From positions 1 to 55,956 of the forward strand of contig NZ_JACJSC010000035.1 in NCBI RefSeq assembly GCF_014697575.1: a stretch of 55,956 nt of DNA, given 5' to 3'. Position 1 is the stretch's first letter, and every line of letters begins with the position of its first letter. Source of the DNA: Planktothrix sp. FACHB-1365 (GTDB taxonomy: Bacteria; Cyanobacteriota; Cyanobacteriia; Cyanobacteriales; Microcoleaceae). Below are positions 44,199 to 53,600 of the stretch, one piece after another. Under the pieces are notes generated by a model that did no database searches, had not been told where the DNA came from, and saw only the letters and a program-made list of their open reading frames with translations. The position numbers were made by a program, and so were the translations under genes.

Positions 44199-44389
44199 GT
44201 TCTACAACTGATTAGACTAGATAACTAGCATTGGATTTTCAGTTATCGCTTTTTCCAATAAAATAGCGGTGTGATGAGTACCGCTACTTTTATGAATTGG
44301 ATGAGTAAAGGCTGAGGATCTCAATCGTATGAGACAAGTGTTAACATAAGCGTTGAAATGTTTTCATGAACTAATGTCAGCATCATTTC
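44199..44389. repeat. downstream repeat of the PEP-CTERM gene pair, copy 2
   Basis: Partner of 42273-42462 (same block order, scattered substitutions). Together with the matching 5' leaders it shows that the two PEP-CTERM genes arose by duplication of a unit including both flanks. Confidence 0.7.
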
Positions 44390-45094
44390 TTAGTGAGATT
44401 GACGACGACGAGAAGCCAGCATTCCACCGAAGGCTAACCCTAAACCAACTAATGTGGTGGGTTCGGGAACTTCAGCCGGAGGAGGAGTCACAGTTGTTAC
44501 GTTCGCTGCAAATAAGGAAGCGTGAGAGAGAGCTTGAGCTTTACCTTGCTTGTTAGTCGAAACACCAATTGTGTTGAATACTCCATTTAAGCCTTGAGAC
44601 CAATCATAATCTTTGAACAGATAAGCACTGTAGAAGTCATTGCTTTTTAAGCTGACTACAAATGTGTTGAATGTTGGTTTTGTGGTGAAACCCCAATTCC
44701 CTTCAGAATAATCATACTTTGCATTAAAACCAAACAGTCCTTTTTCACCTTCTTCCGACTTACCGCCGTATGACCAACTCACTGTTTGATTACTATTGAA
44801 ATTTTCAGCAAATAAACCGTTTTGGAGTCTTGTCAGCAAAGGATTTCCTGACCCTGTATCGTTTCCTGATGAAGCACCGTCACAATCGGTAGCTTTGACC
44901 AAAGTGCCTAATGACCCTCCTATTGAGATATCAGTGTTACTACATTTATCGAGTGTACTGTTATCGCCACCGCCAGTGCTAGCAGTAGAATTGGGTTTCA
45001 TACCTCCTGCTTGTGCAGGTGCAGCCATTAAGGAAACTGCAACTCCAGTCGTTAATAAAGCAGAAACAATAATTTTAGATAGTGTGGTTTTCAT
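44390..45094 (-). CDS. PEP-CTERM sorted exoprotein
   Basis: 234 residues. The signal peptide is MKTTLSKIIVSALLTTGVAV then SLMAAPAQA. The mature domain (about 30-205) is rich in Ser, Gly, Asn and aromatic residues (NQTVSWSYGGKSEEGEKGLF, NTFVVSLKSNDFYSAYLF), a beta-rich PEP-CTERM fold without known enzymatic residues. The C-terminus is PEPTTLVGLGLAFGGMLA then SRRRQSH. Signal peptide, sorting signal, 5' leader and 3' flank are closely related to those of the neighbour at 42463, while the mature domains are unrelated and this gene has no hexapeptide repeat. ATG 45094 starts the signal peptide. Confidence 0.87.
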   Translation of the reverse strand: MKTTLSKIIVSALLTTGVAVSLMAAPAQAGGMKPNSTASTGGGDNSTLDKCSNTDISIGGSLGTLVKATDCDGASSGNDTGSGNPLLTRLQNGLFAENFNSNQTVSWSYGGKSEEGEKGLFGFNAKYDYSEGNWGFTTKPTFNTFVVSLKSNDFYSAYLFKDYDWSQGLNGVFNTIGVSTNKQGKAQALSHASLFAANVTTVTPPPAEVPEPTTLVGLGLAFGGMLASRRRQSH

Positions 45095-45534
45095 CTCAGC
45101 CTCATCCTTTGTATTTTAGTAGCCTCGGTAGAAGCAAGGGGTTTGAACTTGGGTGTTCTTAGTTTCCTTGTTCTACCTTGTTACCAATATGACAGAATTA
45201 GTTTAGGGTTGTCTATAGGTTTTTTGCCAATAGGGGTTATTTTTACAAAAGGTTTACAGTTTGTCAATGGAAATATAAAGCCACGATAAAATACCTTGGG
45301 AATACCTTCCTATATGATGTGTCGGCTTCATGTCTATATAAAATTTCCCTAAAGTTATTGAGACAAAAGTTGTGAGTTTGATCACAAGTTACTATCAGTA
45401 TTGATCACTGTACGGGTAATAAATAATACTTTTAATTCAGTAATATCCGTAGAAAGGTGCAGATCAGCCTGATCTTTTTTTAACTGTCGGAAGTGTTTTA
45501 ACATTCTATCCCTGAGAAATCCTAATTGAGAGGG
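45095..45534. other. leader/promoter region of the second PEP-CTERM gene
   Basis: 440 bp. 45095-45302 matches the leader of the downstream paralogue (GTCTATAGGTTTTTTGCCAA at 45211-45230, GTTCTACCTTGTTA.CAATATGACAGAAT block). 45303-45534 shows no recognisable feature. Confidence 0.55.
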
Positions 45535-46737
45535 TTAAACGGGGATATTGAACCCTTTGAGGGAAATTTGTTGTTGAGAGAGACTTAAGCCTTTAGATTG
45601 TAGGAGAACCCCAAAGTTTCCCAACCCCATAGGATCGATGAGAGAATGTAAGCAGTCTCGCCGTTGTAATACTTCCGAAATAGAATATTCTGAAGGTTGG
45701 GATAAAGTTGCAATGCGATCGCCTAACCCTAACGCCATTAAAAATAAAGCTTGTTGGGTAAACCCCTGGGAATGAAGGTTATAGTGTTCTCCGTAACGGT
45801 CTAAGGCGGTGAAGTTGATATGGGCGGTTAAATCCTGTTTACCAATATTAATATAGGGATCATTATGATGGCGATGTTGATAATAACATTGTAATGTTCC
45901 TTCACAACGGCTGGGGAGGTAATATCGTTGGGCGAGATAACCATAATCAATGGTTAAAATAAAGCCTTGATTGAGTTTCGACGCAACGGTTTTGATCCAG
46001 TCTAAGGCGATTAAATTAACTTCAGTTCGATAACCTTCTACATAAGCGGGAGAACATAAATCAATCTCAATTAATTTAAAATAGTCGGTGAGGTTTTTCG
46101 TTGAAAGTTCACCAATAGTTTCTTTAAATTTAACATCTGTTGAGTCTTCGGAATCTACAGTAATATAAATTTCTTGAAGTTGACGATTTTGAACAATAAC
46201 TTGATGGACGGGAAAAGCATCAACTAATTCATTAGAGAAAAAGCAACCTTTAATTCCTTCATTTTGAAGCGTCTCTAAATCACACCATTGAATTGATAAG
46301 TTAAGATTCAACTGATTTTTAAGTTGTTTTTGCTGTTGTTGTTTAAGAAAGGCAGATTTTTCACAAATAATATAGTTGATTTTGCTGTAAAATTCAGGAT
46401 ATTGTTTTTTTAAATAGAATAAAATATCGCTGGCTAATAGTCCTTGACCTGCACCCATTTCTACTAAGGTAAAAGGGTTAGGATAATCCAGAATTTCCCA
46501 CATTTGAAAAAACTGTTCTGCTAACATTTCCCCAAAATCTGATCCTAAATAGGGAGAAGTAACAAAATCTCCGGCTGCACCAAATTGAGGTTGATTAACG
46601 GTATAATAGCCGTATTCTGGGTGATATAAAACCCAGTCCATATAATCAGCAAAGGTAATTCTATGATCAGGATTTTCTATAATTTTTTGGGCTATAAAAT
46701 TACATAAATTCTGATTATTTTCATAATCCATAATCAA
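45535..46737 (-). CDS. class I SAM-dependent methyltransferase, MidA/NDUFAF7 family
   Basis: 400 residues. Family motifs are ITFADYMDWVLYHPEYGYY, GDFVTSPYLGSDFGEMLAEQ and the SAM-binding VEMGAGQGLLASDIL (about 95-110). GCFFSNELVDAFPVHQV (peptide substrate pocket) and LTIDYGYLAQRYY complete the pattern. Mitochondrial members dimethylate an arginine of complex I subunit NDUFS2. The cyanobacterial substrate is not established, though NDH-1 is a plausible target. Soluble. A second ATG (codon 3, 46731) is an equally good start. Confidence 0.88.
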   Translation of the reverse strand: MIMDYENNQNLCNFIAQKIIENPDHRITFADYMDWVLYHPEYGYYTVNQPQFGAAGDFVTSPYLGSDFGEMLAEQFFQMWEILDYPNPFTLVEMGAGQGLLASDILFYLKKQYPEFYSKINYIICEKSAFLKQQQQKQLKNQLNLNLSIQWCDLETLQNEGIKGCFFSNELVDAFPVHQVIVQNRQLQEIYITVDSEDSTDVKFKETIGELSTKNLTDYFKLIEIDLCSPAYVEGYRTEVNLIALDWIKTVASKLNQGFILTIDYGYLAQRYYLPSRCEGTLQCYYQHRHHNDPYINIGKQDLTAHINFTALDRYGEHYNLHSQGFTQQALFLMALGLGDRIATLSQPSEYSISEVLQRRDCLHSLIDPMGLGNFGVLLQSKGLSLSQQQISLKGFNIPV

Positions 46738-46808
46738 TAATTATAACAGGGAATCGGATGGAAAGTCTCAGACAGATAGAGTGTGATAATAAGCAGATAT
46801 TCTAATAT

Positions 46809-46899
46809 GAAATCCCATTATGAACGCTACAGATGATCCCCCCAACCCCCCTTAAAAAGGGGGGAGATGTGTGGCAAACATTTAAGGATGGAATATAAC
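46809..46899. mobile_element. MITE-like repeat, copy 2
   Basis: Second copy of the element at 39427-39521. Both have GAAATCCC at the left, CTACAGATGATCCCCCCAAC in the middle, the CCCCCCTTAAAAAGGGGGG hairpin and ATTTAAGGATGGAATATAA at the right. Inner bases differ at several positions (TAGCATAC versus GGCAAAC). Confidence 0.65.
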
Positions 46900-46998
46900 T
46901 ATCTAACACGATTTCTATATTCATCATATTAATAATTAACTCGTTGTTGTGCTTTAGCACCCATTAAATTAAGGCTGAAGCCCAACAACGAATCGGGA

Positions 46999-48201
46999 TT
47001 AAACAGAAACGGGTTGCGGTTGATACCGAATATTGGCATCTTTTAAGCGTTTTAAAGCTTCTCCTAAGCGATCGCAATCTGCAATTAAACTAATTCTGAC
47101 ATACCCTTCTCCCCCAATACCAAAAGCATTACCCGGAGTTAAAACAACACCCGTTTGTTGTAAAACCGTTAGAGCAAAATCCGTTGAATTCATCCCTGGT
47201 GGACAGGGAACCCATAAATACATGGTAGCTAAGGTTTTAGGAACCGTCCAACCTAATTCTGCTAATCCTTTAATCAGAAAATCTCGTCGGGTGCGATAGC
47301 GTTCTTGAACTTCGTGCAAATAAGAATCCGGTAAACTTAACGCCGTTTCTGCTGCCGCTTGTAATGCCGAAAATACCCCATAATCTAAATTGGTTTTTAA
47401 GGTTCTTAACCCTTGTAAAACCTTAGAATTTCCTACCGCAAATCCCACACGCCAACCCGCCATATTATAGGTTTTAGACATAGTATGGAATTCGACCCCG
47501 ATTTCTTTACCCCCCGGAATTTCTAATAAACTGGTAGGTTGATAACCATCAAAAGCTAATTCCGCATAACATAAATCATGAACCAGCAGAATTTGATGTT
47601 GATGGGCAAAGGCAACAATATCTTCAAAAAATTCACGGGGGGCCGTTGCACCCGTGGGATTACTGGGATAATTAAAATAGAGAATTTTAGCTTGTTCTGC
47701 AATGGAATCAGGAATTGAACTTAAATCAATTACCCAATCATTTTCCGGCTTCAAAATCAGCGAATGAACCTTTCCTCCCGCGATGACTGGCCCGCGAAAA
47801 TGAACCGGATAGGAAGGACTCGGAACTAATACTAAATCCCCCGGATTAATATAAGCTAAAGCTAAATGACCTAATCCTTCTTTTGACCCTAATAACGGTA
47901 AAGCTTCGCCATTGGGGTCAAGGAAAACGCCATAACGACGGTGATACCAATTGGTAATAGCCCGTCTAAAATTAGCAGTTCCTTCAAAGGGTGGATAGCC
48001 ATGATGGGCCGGATTTCTTAATGCCTCAACGGCGGCTTCAACCACAGGTTGAGGAGTGGCGCCATCGGGGTTTCCCATGCCTAAATCAATTAAATCTAAG
48101 CCTTGTTGACGGGCGTTGGCTTTCAATTCATCTAAACGGGCAAAAACATAAGGCGGTAGGGCTTGTATCCGGTCAGCAGGGCTAATCCAATCTAATGTCA
48201 T
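46999..48201 (-). CDS. class I/II PLP aminotransferase (aspartate/LL-DAP aminotransferase-like)
   Basis: 400 residues, fold type I. The PLP-binding Lys lies in EFHTMSKTYNMAGWRVGFAV. Other conserved residues are in DLGMGNPDGATPQPVV, YFNYPSNPTGATAP (Asn and Tyr contacting PLP), LVHDLCYAELAFDG and GEGYVRISLIAD (substrate carboxylate Arg). The family contains aspartate and alanine aminotransferases and the LL-diaminopimelate aminotransferase DapL. The pattern resembles the cyanobacterial enzymes annotated as aspartate aminotransferase, but substrate cannot be fixed by sequence reading. Intact; starts MTLDWISPADRI. Confidence 0.88.
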   Translation of the reverse strand: MTLDWISPADRIQALPPYVFARLDELKANARQQGLDLIDLGMGNPDGATPQPVVEAAVEALRNPAHHGYPPFEGTANFRRAITNWYHRRYGVFLDPNGEALPLLGSKEGLGHLALAYINPGDLVLVPSPSYPVHFRGPVIAGGKVHSLILKPENDWVIDLSSIPDSIAEQAKILYFNYPSNPTGATAPREFFEDIVAFAHQHQILLVHDLCYAELAFDGYQPTSLLEIPGGKEIGVEFHTMSKTYNMAGWRVGFAVGNSKVLQGLRTLKTNLDYGVFSALQAAAETALSLPDSYLHEVQERYRTRRDFLIKGLAELGWTVPKTLATMYLWVPCPPGMNSTDFALTVLQQTGVVLTPGNAFGIGGEGYVRISLIADCDRLGEALKRLKDANIRYQPQPVSV

Positions 48202-48372
48202 TGGTCAATGATGTTGTATGAAAACGAATAGGTTCAGGAGCAAGGAAAACAAAGAATTCAGGATTTAGGGTTCTGAATAATTGCATCTTTCACCCTGATC
48301 GGTGATTCTTTATTTTCCCCTGATACGGTCTTCTTTTTTATTTCCCTTCTTAATTCTTAATTCTGACACTCT

Positions 48373-49518
48373 TTAATTCTTCAGTTTGGTTTCAACAATA
48401 GGGGCTGTTGTTGATACCATTGCCGCCATTAACTGTTCGGGAACCACTTTAAAGGGTAAACGATGAATGTCAGAACGCTCATTACAAGCAACTTCGGCGG
48501 CGTGTCGCAGTTCGGCTAAGGTGATTTCTCCCATTCCCAAATCATTTAAAGTTTGGGGTAAACCTAAATCGGTGTAAAACTTTAAGAGTTGTTGTCTGGC
48601 GCTGGCGGCGAGTTGGTTGCCTTGTACCATCTCCTCTAAACGCAATTGTACTAAAATCCCAAAGGCGACTTTTTCCCCGTGTAACGTGCCATGACTCGCC
48701 GCAACATGGGTTAACCCATTATGAACCGCATGGGCAGCAACGGTGCGACATTGAGCCCCCCCAATACCGCCAATAACACCCGCCAGTAAGACCGTTGCAT
48801 CCACGACTTCCTGCCATGTTTCCCCTCCGTTGTCTTGTAAGGCAATTAAGGATTTTTGTAATAAAATATCTCGCAGCACTCTGGCTTGTTGTACCGCAGC
48901 AATCATGAAGGTTTGATCGGAATGTCCACTGCTGACGGAGGCTTCATACCATTTAGCGATCGCATCTCCAATACCTGCAATTAACGTTCGTTGGGGAGCA
49001 GTTTGAATTAAGTTATAATCCAAAATTAATAAATCGGGACAGCGATCTAAACTGACATCATATAAAAATGCCCCCTCCTCAGAATAAACGTTAGAAAGGG
49101 CTGTCCAAGCGGCGCAGGTCGCCCCAGAGGTGGGGATAGTGACGATGGGGAGATGGGTTTGATGGGCGATGAGTTTGGCTGCATCCAGGGCTTTTCCGCC
49201 ACCCGTCCCGATAATAAAATCGGCTTTATGGCTGCTGACGGCTTGATGTAGGGCGGTTAAGCTGGTTTCACTACAGTCTGTACCGTAGGATGCTTGGGCG
49301 CATTGGAGTTGATAACGTTCTAAAATAGGTTGTAGACTTTGAACAGTAAGACCAAGAGAGTGATCGCCCCCAATGATTAAGGGACGTTGACCAAAGCGTG
49401 CGATCGCTTCTCCTGACGCGACTAAGGCGTTATTACTGCGTAAAACTTGGGCTGGGGCAATCTTTAAACTCACAACTGAAGTGGGCGTTAGATTGGTAGT
49501 TGAAGAGGTTTGAGCCAT
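48373..49518 (-). CDS. iron-containing alcohol/glycerol dehydrogenase family protein (GldA-like)
   Basis: 381 residues, type III alcohol dehydrogenase fold. NAD-binding motif FIIGTGGGKALDAAKLIAH and VTIPTSGATCAAWTALSNVY. The metal-ligand region includes IAGIGDAIAKWYEA, AVHNGLTHVAASHGTLHGEK (two His ligands) and the Asp in the first block. The pattern is nearest to GldA, which oxidises glycerol to dihydroxyacetone. A substitute role for a short-chain polyol or aldehyde is possible. Downstream of it, on the same strand, is the aminotransferase (170 bp gap), perhaps co-expressed. Confidence 0.86.
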   Translation of the reverse strand: MAQTSSTTNLTPTSVVSLKIAPAQVLRSNNALVASGEAIARFGQRPLIIGGDHSLGLTVQSLQPILERYQLQCAQASYGTDCSETSLTALHQAVSSHKADFIIGTGGGKALDAAKLIAHQTHLPIVTIPTSGATCAAWTALSNVYSEEGAFLYDVSLDRCPDLLILDYNLIQTAPQRTLIAGIGDAIAKWYEASVSSGHSDQTFMIAAVQQARVLRDILLQKSLIALQDNGGETWQEVVDATVLLAGVIGGIGGAQCRTVAAHAVHNGLTHVAASHGTLHGEKVAFGILVQLRLEEMVQGNQLAASARQQLLKFYTDLGLPQTLNDLGMGEITLAELRHAAEVACNERSDIHRLPFKVVPEQLMAAMVSTTAPIVETKLKN

Positions 49519-49813
49519 AGCAGGTTAAGTCAATGGTGCTAAGTTTTTTACTTTACAGCATTGAGCTCTAATTTGGACAGAGGATTCTTCATCATTTTTG
49601 ACCGTGCATAATAGGTTTCACCAAAGCCAGAAATGAATAGAAGCCTGGAAATTGTGAAAGAGGGCTGTGTTTATGGGTTTTAAACCGAAAAAATTATAGG
49701 ATTTATGACGAGGATTTTATAAGTTAATTAATCAATTTTATCCTTAATTCTATCTCCCCATCAAACTCAAATTACGCTATCATCAGAATAGTGATGTGAT
49801 CGAATTAACCTCT

Positions 49814-50596
49814 ATGTATTTCACTTGGCTGGATAGTAATTCTTGGTTACTGGAAATAAGCGGAAAAAATGTTCTGATAGACCCCTGGTTAGTGGGTGCA
49901 TTAACCTTTGGGAATATGAATTGGTTATTTAAGGGGGAAAGACGGAGCCCAAGACCCATTCCTCAAAAGATTGACTTAATTTTATTATCTCAGGGATTAG
50001 AAGATCATGCCCATCCTGAAACCTTAAAACAACTGAATAAAAATATCCCGGTTGTGGGTTCTCCAAATGCGGCAAAGGTAGCCCAAGAATTGGGATATAC
50101 TCAAGTTCGAGCCTTGGAACATGGAAGCACCTATTGTTTAGAAAACCAAATTGAAATTAAAGCACTTCCAGGTTCGCCTATTGGCCCAACAACCCTGGAA
50201 AATGCTTATCTTTTAAAAGACTTAATAACAGGAAATACGGTTTATTATGAACCTCATGGCTATCATGCTCCTGAATTAAAAGATATGGCGACTATTGATG
50301 TTGTCATTACTCCTTTAATTAATCTGAGTTTACCTGTGGTGGGGCCAATTATTCGCGGACAACAAACAGCCTTAGACTTAGCAAAATTAGTGAAGCCAAA
50401 GGTGATGTTACCCACCGCCGATGCAGGGGATGTTGTCTATGAAGGGTTGTTAGTTTCTTTATTAAAAGCAAGTGGTAATCTTGAAGATTTTCGTTCAATG
50501 TTAGCTAGGGAAAATCTATCTACACGGGTACTCAATCCTAAACCCGGAGAACGATTTGAAGTGTCTTTAGAACAGCCTTCTGTGAGTGTGGTTTAA
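49814..50596 (+). CDS. MBL-fold hydrolase-like protein, degenerate metal motif
   Basis: Start chosen at ATG 49814 (MYFTWLDSNSWLLEISGKNV); a GTG 18 bp upstream is possible. 260 residues. The fold pattern is that of UlaG-type metallo-beta-lactamase proteins: WLLEISGKNVLIDPWLVG, IDLILLSQGLEDHAHPETL, KALPGSP, VVITPLIN and KVMLPTADAGD. The usual HxHxDH zinc motif is replaced by SQGLEDHAHPE, which keeps only the DH. The first two His ligands are absent, so metal binding and catalysis may be altered. Soluble; convergent with glucokinase. Confidence 0.85.
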   Translation: MYFTWLDSNSWLLEISGKNVLIDPWLVGALTFGNMNWLFKGERRSPRPIPQKIDLILLSQGLEDHAHPETLKQLNKNIPVVGSPNAAKVAQELGYTQVRALEHGSTYCLENQIEIKALPGSPIGPTTLENAYLLKDLITGNTVYYEPHGYHAPELKDMATIDVVITPLINLSLPVVGPIIRGQQTALDLAKLVKPKVMLPTADAGDVVYEGLLVSLLKASGNLEDFRSMLARENLSTRVLNPKPGERFEVSLEQPSVSVV

Positions 50597-50673
50597 TTGA
50601 TTAAGTAGGGCGATCGCTATTCCATGAATATCAAATTAAACTTCAAACTCTTGTTTTAATTCCTCGATCAAAT

Positions 50674-50700
50674 CCCCCTAAATTAGCCTTTTTTAGGGGG
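50674..50700. terminator. bidirectional hairpin
   Basis: CCCCCTAAA and TTTAGGGGG form a perfect 9-bp stem with a 9-base loop and A/T runs on both sides, in the gap between the convergent MBL-fold and glucokinase genes. Good candidate for a shared intrinsic terminator. Confidence 0.6.
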
Positions 50701-50802
50701 AGTTTGAGTAAGGCAGTAAGACGCTTAGGGAAAATGGATAAACTTCAGTTTTATAGCCTAATTTTAATTTCAACAATTCCTTAGTTAAGGATGAATTAAA
50801 GC

Positions 50803-51879
50803 TTAAAGAATTGCAGCACAAACTGCCGCCCCAATTAATCCAACCTGGGAATTTAATACAATATGAACGGGGACTTTTGCTAAAATGGGTTTCATTCTGC
50901 CTTTATTAGAAAAAGCATCCATAAATTCGGGAGTTTCTAATAAGGGTAAAATTTTAGTGGCAATTCCTCCAGCAATATATAACCCGTTATAAGGTAATAG
51001 TTTTAAAGCTAAATTTCCCGCTTCTGCTCCATAGGCTTCAACAAACATTTGCATTGTTTTTTCAGACAGAGAATCCCGTTGTTCTAATGCAGCTTGAGAA
51101 ATGGCAGCAGCCGGATCAACAGTAACATCTTCTAAACCCATTTGATGTTCCCACTCTTTAACAATTTCGGCAATTTCAGTAGAGACGCGCCATGGCGCGT
51201 CTTTAGCCAGATTGCGATCACGTAAAAATTGATAAATTGCCACAATTCCCGGCCCAGAAACCACCCGTTCAACAGATACTCGATCAATATTATGTTTCGC
51301 TAATAAATATTTCATTAACTGAAATTCTAATTCAGAACGAGGGGCAAAATCTGTATGACCGTCTTCACAGGGATAGACTTTAATTCCATTAGTTAATGGA
51401 ATAACAAAACATTGTCCTAAGCCTGTTCCTGCCCCAATTACCCCCATAGGAGAACCTGCTTGAGGTTGCCCTTTTTGTAAGGTTAAAACATCACTTTTGG
51501 GTAAACCTGTTACCCCATAACCAACGGCTTCAAAATCATTAATTAAAGTCACATGAGAAATGGCTAATTCTTTGGTTAAATTTCTAGCATCTAAACGCCA
51601 AGGTAAATTTGTTAATTTTGCTGTTTGATTAACCACTGGCCCTGCAATGGCAAAACAAGCTCTTTCCGGTTGGGGAATATCACCCAATTGTTGACTAGTA
51701 GCTTGCAAAAACAATTGAACAATGGGGACTAAATCAGGATAATCCCCACTCAAATACCGAACTTCATAGAGAGTTTTTAATCGTTCTTGAATTGTAGTTG
51801 ATTCGACTGTAGTGGTGGCATCTACTAAGCGTAAAATCGTTTTTGTTCCACCAATATCTCCGGCTAATAATAGTGTCAT
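50803..51879 (-). CDS. glk: glucokinase
   Basis: Phosphorylates glucose with ATP. 358 residues. The N-terminal phosphate loop LLLAGDIGGTKTILRLVD, the glucose-contacting LPWRLDARNL, catalytic Asp in VTLINDFEAVGYG, the adenosine motif GVIGAGTGLGQCF and EDGHTDFAPRSELEFQLMKY define the bacterial glk family. The metal/zinc motif of ROK kinases is absent. A 28-bp genomic palindrome is inserted in frame at 51179-51206 and adds about nine residues (KDAPWRVST) between two helices without breaking the frame. ATG 51879 is clear. Confidence 0.95.
   Translation of the reverse strand: MTLLLAGDIGGTKTILRLVDATTTVESTTIQERLKTLYEVRYLSGDYPDLVPIVQLFLQATSQQLGDIPQPERACFAIAGPVVNQTAKLTNLPWRLDARNLTKELAISHVTLINDFEAVGYGVTGLPKSDVLTLQKGQPQAGSPMGVIGAGTGLGQCFVIPLTNGIKVYPCEDGHTDFAPRSELEFQLMKYLLAKHNIDRVSVERVVSGPGIVAIYQFLRDRNLAKDAPWRVSTEIAEIVKEWEHQMGLEDVTVDPAAAISQAALEQRDSLSEKTMQMFVEAYGAEAGNLALKLLPYNGLYIAGGIATKILPLLETPEFMDAFSNKGRMKPILAKVPVHIVLNSQVGLIGAAVCAAIL
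51179..51206. repeat. interspersed palindrome inserted in frame inside glk
   Basis: Central 20 bp AGACGCGCCATGGCGCGTCT (51183-51202) is a perfect palindrome with flanks GTAG and TTAG. The form GTAGAGACGCGCC...GGCGCGTCTCTAC is, to my recollection, a common intergenic repeat in filamentous cyanobacteria. Here it lies inside the coding frame of glk. Confidence 0.8.
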
Positions 51880-52031
51880 ATTTACATTGACTCATCCTTT
51901 ACCTCTTTTATTGTGGCTCATCTGTATACTGAAGTCATCACTCTATCAGTAGAAACAGGGTTTATGGAACTCAACCTGAAACCGTGTAACAATAGAGCTA
52001 GTCCAAATTCTAAGTACAATCACTCAATATC

Positions 52032-53285
52032 ATGCTGGTGTCGTCGCATTTACAAACTCAACCTTCCTGCGTGGATTCCTCCAAACCAGAGATCGATTAT
52101 GATGTCGTTATTGTCGGGGGTGGAATTGTGGGGGCTACTTTAGCCTGTGGGTTGAAAGATTCAGGGTTAAAGGTAACCATTATTGAATCTCAACCGCCAG
52201 AAGCCGCCATTGGAAGACGACAAGCTTATGCGTTAACGCTACAAACGGGACGCATTCTCAAACAAATTGGGGTTTGGGATGAGATTTTAGCTAAAATTAC
52301 TACGTTTTATCAGATTAGTTTAAGTGATTCCGATTATCCGAATGTTGTTAAATTCCTACCTCAAGATTTAGGAACCAATGAGTTAGGATATGTAGGCGAA
52401 CATGGGGTGCTGTTGTCAGCGATGTATGATTTTTTAGAACACTGTCCGAATGTTTCTTGGCAATGTCCAGCTATTTTAAAAACGGTTAATTATTATTCTG
52501 ATTTTGTCGAAATTGAAATTGAAAAAGAAGGGAATTCTCAACGGTTTTGCAGTCGAATTGTAGTCGCCGCCGATGGGGCAAAATCTCAATTACGGGAAGA
52601 GGCGGAAATTAAAACTCACGGTTGGAAATATTGGCAATCTTGTATAGCCATGACGATTAAAACTGAAAAATTCCATCAAAATGTTGCTTTTGAACGCTTC
52701 TGGCCCAGTGGCCCTATGGGGGTTTTACCCTTACCTGGAAATCGTTGTCAAGTGGTTTGGACAGCCCCCCATGCGGAAGCGCAGGCTTTAAAAGAATTAG
52801 AGGAAACTGAATTTTTAAAATTATTAGAATATCGGACAGGAGGATTATTAGGAAAATTAGAATTATTAAGCGATCGCTATGTTTATCCAGTACAATTAAT
52901 GCAAAGCGATCGCTATATTCAACATCGATTAGCATTAGTGGGAGATGCCGCCCATTGTTGTCATCCTGTGGGGGGACAAGGCTTAAATATGGGAATTCGA
53001 GATGCAGGAGCTTTAGTAGAAGTATTGAAAACTGCTGATCACAATCAGGAAGATATCGGACAAGAAAAAATATTAAAACGCTATGAAAACTGGAGACAAA
53101 AAGAGAATTTAATTGTTTTAGGATTAACGGATTTCTTAGACCGAAGTTTCTCAGGAGATTGGATACCCAAAGTTAAGATACGTCGCCTAGGATTAGGAAT
53201 CTTAAAAAAAGTGAAAGTTTTGCGGTATTTGGCATTACGATTAATGACAGGTTTAATCGGTCGTGCTCCCAAAATAGCCCTTTAA
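52032..53285 (+). CDS. FAD-dependent hydroxylase, UbiH/Coq6 family
   Basis: 417 residues. The Rossmann FAD motif is DYDVVIVGGGIVGATLACGL (about 22-41) and ADGAKSQLREEA is the second dinucleotide contact. LALVGDAAHCCHPVGGQGLN (GD motif contacting FAD ribose) and GIRDAGALVE complete the family pattern. Members hydroxylate quinone-ring precursors. In cyanobacteria such an enzyme may take part in plastoquinone or another prenylquinone pathway; this is inferred. No signal peptide; probably membrane-associated. ATG 52032 is used; the first 20 residues (MLVSSHLQTQPSCVDSSKPE) are not conserved in the family and may not be translated. Confidence 0.86.
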   Translation: MLVSSHLQTQPSCVDSSKPEIDYDVVIVGGGIVGATLACGLKDSGLKVTIIESQPPEAAIGRRQAYALTLQTGRILKQIGVWDEILAKITTFYQISLSDSDYPNVVKFLPQDLGTNELGYVGEHGVLLSAMYDFLEHCPNVSWQCPAILKTVNYYSDFVEIEIEKEGNSQRFCSRIVVAADGAKSQLREEAEIKTHGWKYWQSCIAMTIKTEKFHQNVAFERFWPSGPMGVLPLPGNRCQVVWTAPHAEAQALKELEETEFLKLLEYRTGGLLGKLELLSDRYVYPVQLMQSDRYIQHRLALVGDAAHCCHPVGGQGLNMGIRDAGALVEVLKTADHNQEDIGQEKILKRYENWRQKENLIVLGLTDFLDRSFSGDWIPKVKIRRLGLGILKKVKVLRYLALRLMTGLIGRAPKIAL

Positions 53286-53291
53286 ATTCAG

Positions 53292-53522
53292 TTAAGGCTT
53301 TTGCATATCTGCACTTTGGTTTGTAGAATCACTATGAGGTAAAGGGTATTTATCAGCATCTAATGTTCGCAGGGGCACATTCAAATATTGTCTGGCTTGT
53401 TCCTCTGCAATTTTCTGATCTTGAGTTGTTTCAAATTGACTTTCATCGAGGAGATCAGCTTTGTGTGCCGCTTCATCCGGGGTCGGAGTTGCGCCATTTT
53501 TCCATTTATATTTAAAAGTCAT
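53292..53522 (-). CDS. small hydrophilic protein, unknown
   Basis: 76 residues, acidic and polar (MTFKYKWKNGATPTPDEAAH, then LDESQFETTQDQKIAEEQAR, ending SADMQKP). No transmembrane segment, signal or known domain. Convergent with the FAD-hydroxylase, 6 bp apart. Composition resembles a soluble intrinsically disordered protein. Coding status rests on amino-acid composition only. Confidence 0.55.
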   Translation of the reverse strand: MTFKYKWKNGATPTPDEAAHKADLLDESQFETTQDQKIAEEQARQYLNVPLRTLDADKYPLPHSDSTNQSADMQKP

Positions 53523-53600
53523 GGCAAACCTTAATAATTATCAAGTTTTAGGATAAAGTTTTTTAAGGTTTTCTGCCTTCTATCCGAGGTAATAAAGATC

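Noticed and set aside
51913-52143. 76-codon frame overlapping the start of the FAD-hydroxylase
   Set aside because: It is out of frame with a well-supported Rossmann-fold protein and has no family pattern.
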